Source: Lolium rigidum (taxonomy: Eukaryota; Streptophyta; Magnoliopsida; Poales; Poaceae). From it: a DNA stretch of 64,000 bases. Numbering within the stretch: position 1 is the stretch's first letter; the number at the start of each line of letters is the position of its first letter. The DNA lies in the NCBI RefSeq assembly GCF_022539505.1, contig NC_061513.1:351893696-351957695 (forward strand). Reading direction: 5' to 3'. Shown one piece after another: positions 56,860-64,000 of the stretch. The position numbers and the translations under genes were made by a program. The notes under the pieces are model-generated. The model was not told where the DNA came from. It searched no databases and saw nothing but the letters and a program-made list of their open reading frames with translations.

Positions 56860-59800
56860 TGTGGTGACCCTGCATACCACTGCATGTTGTAGTATGCCAG
56901 TCGTTGATATAACATTCACGAAGTACCATTCCGCAAATATTACATCCCTCAGAGTAGTACAACAGAACATAGCAGGGTCCATAACTCATTCATTGATTAT
57001 TACGACTATCATACACATGTTATCTTGGAGCTCCTCTTGGGTCCTAAGAGGAATACTCCTGGGTTCGAGGTGAACCCAACTTAACTTACAATACACGAGT
57101 CTCATTAAACTAAACATTTATTTCATCGAGCAGCTAAATACTAAGAGTTCGGGCTGCTCGGTTACTACTACTATCGGATATCTCTAGGCTTGATCTCCTC
57201 CGGAAGCCTCCCCGGATCCGTAGACGATGATGTAGTCTACTCCTTCAACACATCCTGAGAGGTCTGGTTCCTCGTAGCCAATGATCTCGGCTCCTTCATT
57301 GTTGTCGTAGTCCTCTTCCAGAGGATTCAGACAATCTAAGCATGGGATTTAAGAGTGGTATGAGTACGAGCGTACTCAACAAGTTCATTATAGATAAGAG
57401 GTGTTTAATGCACTAGCTACGATATTAGACCGTAAAGTCTAATACCAATGCAAGTTTTGATAAACATTTCTTCAAGAGATTGCTTTTATTTCAAAGAGCT
57501 ATGTCCGTCAGCCTTCACCGGTTTACTAGAACTTCATGGAGCTCCTTTCCGGCCGCGTTCGCAGCTTCCTTATCCCGGAACAGGGAGTGACATGTCACAG
57601 CTCTTTACACTCGCGAGGTGTGTTGCTTTACCCATAAGAGATCTTAACCTTGGTGCCAACCGGGCAGCTTTCCCGTCCACACTTCCTTCGGTGTGAGGCC
57701 CGGTATAAGGTCTAGCCAATCATGTTCCTCCGCTACCTCGCACACCCACCCTTTGTTGCATAACCCGACCCTGGGTCCTCGTCGGTCCTCTGATACCAAT
57801 TAAGGATGGACCCCGACCACGACAACAGTTTGGGACTCGTTAACCAAACTCCTTCGCCGTAGCCGCAACCCATCATAGACCACTTACGGTGGGGAATTAG
57901 AATGGGATCCCCACCCCACCGCTTGCCCAACCTCGGGTCAAGTGTCTACGGTAAGCGCATCCGTTGATGTACGAGAGGTGGAAACACTTTTGACTACTCC
58001 GTCCCACTCCGCATCTTATGGTTAACACGGGTATTACGGCACAAGAATCATCGGCGACATTTGTTGTTTAATCCTAGATGGATATTAACCCTTGCAATGG
58101 AACCTCCACCATATCAACACAATCCATGGTTCCATTGCCCACCACATAGTCATATTCATAGTTATGAAAGTAGTGGTTTTGGTTTTTATGCAATAGTGAT
58201 AACCATAATACTTTGCATGTAATTTGCTAGAAATACTCAAATGACATGAGCAAGTGATGAACTTGCTCGAACACCGCAAAGTTTTGCGGCTTGGAAGGTG
58301 TGGACTGACCCTTGTCCTCTCGGTTCTGAAAAATAGCATCATTGTCCGATAAGGGCAATGGTTAAAGAAGCAATTATGCATGATTCCATTTTTAGGGTTT
58401 GTTCCCCCCTTCCGATGTCGTTATTATTTCATGTAAGAGGTTAATACTAAGAGTAATTTAGGGATACTTGATTTAAAGTAAAATACAACCTTGAAATGTT
58501 GTCAAGGTGTTTTTAAAGTCCAAATGCATTAATGGACTTATTTTCATTATTGAAAATAATATGTGTGATTTAAATCATTATTTAAATCATCAAATTAAGA
58601 CTTATTCTTATTTGTCTTCAAAAATTCTCTTTGATATTTTATTTAAATAGAGAATTTTATGCTGATTAATTTTCATATTTTTACTTATTTTTTAGATCTG
58701 TATTTTATTTTCTAAAATTCTTGGAAATTCTCATTTAAATGGGTATTTTGGAAATGTCCAAAATACCCCTCGGGCCCACCTGTCAGGCGGCCGAGCTGGT
58801 TAGGTTGGACCAGCCCACTGGGCTCGGTCCAACCGACCCAGTCGCGTCGTCTTCTCGCTGTGTCCTAACCCTAATTCCCCTTTCGGCTCCGCGACGCCGA
58901 AATCGCCTCCGCCGTCGGCGCCTTAATCTGGCCTTCTCCGGCCATCGCCGGCGACGAGATGGTGCGGATCTGGACCGCCTCTCGACGGCGGACATGGTGG
59001 TCCGCGTCGATCTGACGCTTGCGTCCTCGTTCGCTCGCCATCGACTCTCCTGTGCGCCCGGCTTGTGGCGTCCACCGCCACCGCGCTTTGGAGATGCCGT
59101 GGACCTTCCTCCTGGCGCTCCCCTGGGCGCGTGGTGCTGCGCTGGGGTGCTGTGGTGGTCGCCGTGGCTTGGCTTGGCCAGGCCTGGTGCCGTCGTGTGC
59201 ACTGGCGTGCGCCGCCGTGGCCGCCGTGGTCGTGTCGACCACCTCCTCCCCGGTATGTGCTCCTCCTTCTCCTCTGCTACCTGTTCTACCTCTTCTCCTT
59301 CCTCTGGATGCCCTGGCATCCACCTGATTGTGTTGCTGCTTCTACACCTATGTGCTCTGCTGCTGTGCTTGCTCTGAATGCGTGTATGCTGCTGTGCTCT
59401 CCGCGGTTGCCATGGATCCTAGCTGATGTGATATGCTGCTGCCATGCGTATGCTGCTGTTGTGCATATGCTGCTTCTGTGTGTGCTGCTCTTCCCTATAT
59501 CTTGCTGTTGTAACTCTCGAGCTCTTGCTCAAGAGAAAATTGTGATGCTTATACTCTATTAAATTGTTCCTGCTGTTGCTATGTGGATCCTGCCTCTCCT
59601 GTGTGTGCATTTCCTTGCCCCTGGCTTGATCATGATGCATGATCCTTACATTATGCAAGTGCCAGTGCCCTGGGTGTGATGTGTATAGGGCTGTGAATCT
59701 TGGAAATGCTCAATTGAGCATGGCTGTTGACTAAATAACACCATCCCTTAATGGTGTGCTTATTGATACAATTGTGTTTAATTTATTTACTTATCTGTGA

Positions 59801-61839
59801 TGCAATTATTTATGAGATGTGGCTATATAGTTGATCTGGTTAAATGTGTGGTTGCTAGGCTTGGCTCTAGCATGTCTTAGCATGCTCTAGCAAGCTTCTG
59901 ATGATCATATGATCATCGCTTGCTTGTAAAAGCTGCCGTGTTACGACCGTGCCTCTCTTACGCTCATCTTTGTGTCTCGTGTGACACCAAAATCTGTACC
60001 GATGCATGCTTTTGCTTGCTCAAGCGATTCGTCGATGCTTGCAATGATCCATTGGATCAGCTGCAAGGCTCGGTGCTTTGATTACTTATATGATTCACTT
60101 ATCCGTATTACCTGGATTTGCTAAAATGGATAAGTGATGTGAACTGCCTTGCGGTGATGATCATATTAATTAAATTAACTAGGGCTAGTTGGATGACAAC
60201 CACTGGTTGGTACCCTAGCCCTCTACTGAGCCCTACTGGGTGATGATGTGGTGGCTTAAGGTTTTGGTTATGGGTTGAGGTGGCCCTGGCAGCTCCTTGA
60301 TGCTGTCATGGGTAGCTCCCCCTCTCTGTGGCTTGTTGTGGCTTTGTGAATATATCTCTGGGCAATCCATGTTGAATTTCCAGTGCTCTTTGCTGTTGAC
60401 AAACTAGAATAGGCACAAGTGCCTATCTACCTGATGGTTAGCAAACCATGTAGTGCTAGGTGAGTTGGGTAGGCTAGCCGTGAATCTTTTCCTTGCTGGA
60501 TGCTTTGGTTTATCTCGGTGTTAATACGAGTGGGTTTGACCATTTCTTCCCCGGGATGATTTCTTCGCCTTAATTCCCTCTTTGCCGACATCAAATGGTT
60601 TGATCACCAAATGATGATGCACACAGTGGTAACCATACCCTCCGGCTTGTGTATATTTATGCACATGCTTATTTATGAGCAAAACAGAGTTTTGCTCGGG
60701 TTGATCTTGTTTATACCTCACTCCAGCCTCCTAGATGATTTGTTGATGTAGAAGTTTTGCTTCGTGATGATCTTTTGGTTGGTTTACTTGCCCCGCTCCT
60801 CCTAGTGATCTCGGTGGGGCTTGATTCGATGGTCGTGGTGAGTTAGCGGATTGAACGACAGTAGGCTGTTCTTGTGTTCTTGTGTTCTTGTGTTCTTACC
60901 AGTGAAGCCTCGTCGATGGCTGAATCAAATGGCTAGGGTTTGGCTTGGAAAAGCTTTTATATGCCCAGCCATTGCATCTCTGATCGACAGCTTGGCCTGG
61001 TCATCTTGGTGACTCTCTCTGGCTGTGTATGTGCTGGTGGACATGCACACTGCCTTGTGAGCTGCCTGTGTGGTTCCTGGTTGCAACTTGGTCCATTTGG
61101 TGGATCAGCTCGGCTGATCTTGATAATATCCTCTCAACTTCTCATTTTATTGCTAACCTGCCAAATGGCAATGCCACTTGGCATAACACTTGTCTTTGGT
61201 CTTTGTTTGTGTGATTACAGGGATCAACAATTGATCAAAATGAACATGGAGTTCATCAAATCCAAGATCAAGTGAAGATGATCTTGTAGTATTTAGACTA
61301 GGGTCATTACTTGTACTTTTCTTTTTATTCTCTTTTATTTATCAATTTCCCAATTCTTGTAATGTGTTGTAATATTCATTTATTTCCATTATGAATATTG
61401 TAATGACAATGTAAATTGTGTGATGATCAATAAAGCTCAAAGTTTTCTCTAATGAGCTTTACTTTACTTTAATTGCTTATATTGTTTATAATTTATATTT
61501 AACTTAATGAATTTCCTCACAATTCAATATTTAGGGTAATTGTTTAATATTTGAATTTGAAATTCAAATTCATCATTGGTTTGAATTCAACCATGTCACT
61601 TTATTTAGAATTCAATCATGCAAACTCTCCCCCTCTTCTCGAAACCCTAAACTAGTGGAGTGAGTTGCAAGTTTGTCGCACTCTCGAAACCCTAACCCCG
61701 TAAGGTGTCGAGAGAGAAACTTGTCCCCCTTCGATGCAATTTTTGTTTAAAAGCGCGAAATTTCCCCAGAATTTACTATGCAATGCACATCCCTTTCTAA
61801 AATCTACCCCTCGATCGTCTCTAAACCTGGGACATTACA
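56860..61839 (-). repeat. Tekay-like 3' LTR (4980 bp)
   Basis: + strand TGTGGTGACCCTGCATACC...GGGACATTACA (minus start TGTAATGTCCCAGG). Ends fixed by the polypurine tract on one side and the resumed Athila LTR sequence on the other. Layout parallels the gag-only LTRs: GC-rich leader (58740-59330), AT-rich TTTAAAT stretch (58550-58700), and GTAC hairpin with acidic frame near 57184-57377. A small 8-bp tandem repeat (TTCTTGTG) lies at about 60867-60896. Long apparent ORFs in the GC-rich leader are not supported as genes. Confidence 0.85.
57184..57333 (-). CDS. Acidic reading frame in the Tekay-like LTR
   Basis: Minus strand about 49 codons ending TAG: LNPLEEDYDNNEGAEIIGYE, then EPDLSGCVEGVDYIIVYGSG. 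Same relative place, just downstream of a GAGTACGAGCGTACTC hairpin (57362-57377), as frame B in the gag-only LTRs. No start codon; perhaps a 3' exon. Confidence 0.3.
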   Translation of the reverse strand, partial: CLNPLEEDYDNNEGAEIIGYEEPDLSGCVEGVDYIIVYGSGEASGGDQA

Positions 61840-61851
61840 GCCTTTCCCCTT
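61840..61851 (-). other. Polypurine tract of the Tekay-like element
   Basis: Minus strand AAGGGGAAAGGC directly before the LTR start. Confidence 0.8.
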
Positions 61852-61852
61852 A

Positions 61853-62171
61853 AAGAAAACTTCATCCCGAAGTTGTGGTTGTAATACCTGAACAGACTCG
61901 GGGTATGTTTTCCTCGGGTCTTCCTCTTTTTCCCGGTGGCTTCCCTTTCGGGGTGATGCTTCCATTGTATCTTGCAATACTTGATCGCTTTATTTCTGAG
62001 TTGTTTCCAGCTTTCCTCGAGAATCTTGGCTGGCTTCTCGATGTATGTCAAGTCTGGTTGTAACTCGAGCTCATCAGGTGATATTGGTTCATCTAGGGTC
62101 TTCAAACACTTTTTGAGTTGCGACACATGGAATACATTGTGAACTTGTGCTAGCCTTCCCGGTAGATCCAA
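61853..62171 (-). pseudogene. Tekay-like integrase C-terminus with chromodomain
   Basis: LPGRLAQVHNVFHVSQLKKC (post-GPY segment) is followed by a chromodomain-like block, DLTYIEKPAKILEESWKQLR then KAIKYCKIQWKHHPEREAT, in which the final acidic helix is frameshifted (GKKRKTRGK in place of the usual tryptophan-led motif). It ends near the polypurine tract. Chromodomains of this class direct integration to heterochromatin. Confidence 0.82.
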
Positions 62172-63409
62172 TTCAAAGGCTAAACCTCGATTCTGACTCA
62201 GTATCTTGAAAGGTCCGATGTATCTAGGACTCGAGTTTTCCTTTTACTCCAAACCTCCGGAGTCCTTTCATCGGGCTCACCTTAAGGTATACCATGTCTC
62301 CAACTTGTGGCTCCCATGTTCTTCTCTTCTCGATCCGCGTAACTCTTTTGCCGGCTCTGGGCTATCTTCAGTCTATCTCTTATAATGTCAATGATTTGTT
62401 GTTTTTCCTTGACATAATCAGGGTTAAACTCCTTGCTTGCTCCAGCTTCATACCAACATATCGGTGATCTACACTTTCTTCCATAGAGAGCTTCAAATGG
62501 TGCCATCTTGATGCTGCTTTGATAGCGATTATTGTATGAAAACTCGCTAGTGGTAAGTGCTCCTCCCATGATCCTCCGAAGTCTAGGGCACAAGCCCTAA
62601 GCATATCCTCTAAGATCCGGTTGGTTCTCTCGGTTTGTCCACCTGTCCGGGGATGATAAGCGGTACTATAGTCTAACTTGGATCCTAAAGCTTCGTGTAG
62701 TTGCTTCCGAATGCTGATGTGAACACGGATCCTCGATCCGATACTATCTTCTTAGGCACTCCATGCTTACTCACGATCTCTTTGATGTAAAGATCGATAA
62801 GTTTCTCTCCTTTATCCTGCTGGTTTACCGCTAAAAAGTGTGCACTTTTCGTCAACCGCTCCACTATTACCATATCATGTCCTTCTTTTTATTAGTCATG
62901 GGTAGTCCGGTGATGAAATCCATCCCTATTTCTTCCCATTTCCACTCTGGAATAGGTAAAGATTGTAACTTCCCTGCCGGACTCTGGTGTTCAGCCTTCA
63001 CTCTCTGGCAGGTATGGCATTCTGCCACATATTGTGCTATCTCCCTCTTCATGTTATTCCACCGTAATAGTTCTTTTAAGTCCATGTACATCTTTGTACT
63101 TCCTGGATGTATGGAATATGGTGTTTGATGAGCTTCCCGGAGTATTACTTCCTTAATTTCAGCAATATCCGGAACGCAAATCCTTTTCTGGAACCATAAT
63201 GATCCAGATTCTCCGCGGTGAAATTCTGATGGTCTTCCCTCATCTATTCTTCTCATCTCCTCCACGATGAATGGATCGTCCATTTGACCCATCATTATCT
63301 CATTCTTCAGGTTGACATTCAACTCATCGGCTACTTGCAACGCCGATAATCCTTCATGGGCTTCCTTCTCCCAAAGTTGTATTTGGGCTTGGCTTATTTC
63401 CTTCCTCAA
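62172..63409 (-). pseudogene. Tekay-like integrase
   Basis: HHCC finger: EAHQTPYSIHPGSTKMYMDL...ECHTCQRVKAEHQ. First catalytic Asp in IGMDFITGLP (about 62910); a 1-nt deletion near 62885. Second Asp in [15 protein letters not shown] (about 62740). The Glu is in [15 protein letters not shown] (62600-62655), in another frame. Then [20 protein letters not shown] and [10 protein letters not shown]. The DDE residues are all recognisable but lie in different frames. Confidence 0.87.
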
Positions 63410-64000
63410 CTCCGGTGATCTTTCTTGTTCTACTCCTCCGGTGCTCTTCCTACTCAGGGCATCTCGCTACAACATTAGCCTTCCTGGAGTGTAATTGATT
63501 GTCGTGTCATAATCCTTAATCAATTCTAGCCATCTTTTCTGTCTCATGTTGAGTTCCTCTCGAGTGAAGAAATATTTGAGGCTTTTATGATCCGTATAGA
63601 GCTCACACTTGGCTCCATAGAGAAAATGTCTCCAAGTTTTGAGTGCAAATACAACTGCTGCTAATTCCAAGTCATGTGTTGGATAGTTCACTTCATGAGG
63701 TCTGAGTTGCCTCGATCCATATGATATTACCTTCCGATCTTGCATAAGTACACAACCCAATCCATGTTTGGATGCGTCACAGTACACGGTGTAATCCTTG
63801 CCATCTTCGAGAACCGCTAACACTGGTGCCGTGGTGAGTTTCTCTTTTAGAGTCTCGAAAACTCTTCTCACACTCATCGGACCACACGAATGGTGTATTT
63901 TTCCTTAACAGCCTTCGTCATTGGTCCCGCTATTTTGGAGAATCCTTCAATGAACCTCCGGTAATATCCTCGCCATTCCGAGGAATCCTCGGATTTCCTT
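63410..64000 (-). pseudogene. Tekay-like RNase H, cut by window edge
   Basis: [20 protein letters not shown] (Asp), [20 protein letters not shown] (Glu) and [13 protein letters not shown] (Asp) give the catalytic set. An offsetting pair of 1-nt indels near 63470 separates it from integrase. The connection to RT begins at the right edge (63880-64000). Confidence 0.85.

Larger units (their letters stand above)
56860..64000 (-). mobile_element. Tekay/Del-type chromovirus, 3' part
   Basis: Minus-strand Ty3/gypsy element: 3' LTR 56860-61839, polypurine tract, chromodomain, integrase and RNase H, with RT beyond the right edge. Lineage from the C-terminal chromodomain and the RNase H-integrase order. 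At least five frameshifts break the polyprotein. The 5 bp before it are AACTA. Possible helper type for the gag-only element. Confidence 0.88.

Noticed and set aside
58739..59562. Apparent 212- and 178-residue ORFs on both strands
   Set aside because: GC-rich leader inside the Tekay-like LTR, with low-complexity Arg/Pro-rich translations and no domain.
1..64000. tRNA, rRNA, microRNA or centromeric satellite
   Set aside because: No cloverleaf with box A/B spacing, no rRNA-like sequence and no tandem satellite array was seen; tRNA-like strings are primer-binding sites.

Overview
The window is a block of nested LTR retrotransposons of the kind that fills intergenic DNA in large grass genomes. 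I see no intact cellular gene, no RNA gene and no CRISPR array. Several LTRs, for example those ending ...GAGACGTATCA on the + strand with TGGCGCC-type primer sites, are of an Athila-lineage type I know from wheat and barley. A Triticeae grass (wheat, goatgrass, barley or rye) is therefore the most likely source. Family names below are lineage assignments from protein motifs, primer sites and LTR ends, not database matches.

Layout, left to right. (1) 1-3426: 5' end of a minus-strand Ty3/gypsy element (E1: 5' LTR 2854-3426, gag running off the left edge). (2) 3427-9937: plus-strand Ty3/gypsy element of the Tat lineage (E2: gag, protease, RT, two RNase H domains, start of integrase), with an Athila-type solo LTR at 4652-6083 (duplication AGCAG on both sides). 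(3) 9938-36246: plus-strand Copia-like non-autonomous element, here called family N, inserted in E2 integrase. It carries a second family N copy in opposite orientation (12356-25284, duplication CTTGC), which itself contains a Copia-type solo LTR (18775-21230) and a captured F-box-type gene fragment (23169-23510). Farther right the host N copy holds an Athila-type solo LTR (29340-34803, duplication GTACT), inside which sits another solo LTR (30111-34210, duplication ATATG). (4) 36247-56859: minus-strand Athila-type element with gag-protease but no polymerase. It contains a complete gag-only element with 5.6-kb LTRs (38184-51626, duplication AACAT). (5) 56860-64000: minus-strand Tekay/Del-type chromovirus with a 4.98-kb LTR, chromodomain integrase and RNase H, running off the right edge and inserted in the 5' LTR of the Athila-type element.

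Only E2 and the Tekay-like element show polymerase. Family N, the gag-only element and the Athila-type element appear non-autonomous and would need proteins in trans. The gag-only element has a Tekay-type gag, so a Tekay-like element such as the one at 56860 is a plausible helper.

The most unusual material is in family N: a second ORF of about 500 codons with a conserved 10-nt first exon and an intron, dense GTAC-centred palindromes shared between the LTR promoter and the start of that ORF, and 40-41-residue repeats with a Cys-Cys motif in gag. The long gypsy LTRs add two more signals: repeated hairpins whose two arms vary together, and short acidic reading frames kept open in several copies. 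All LTR identities and difference counts were made by eye and are approximate.
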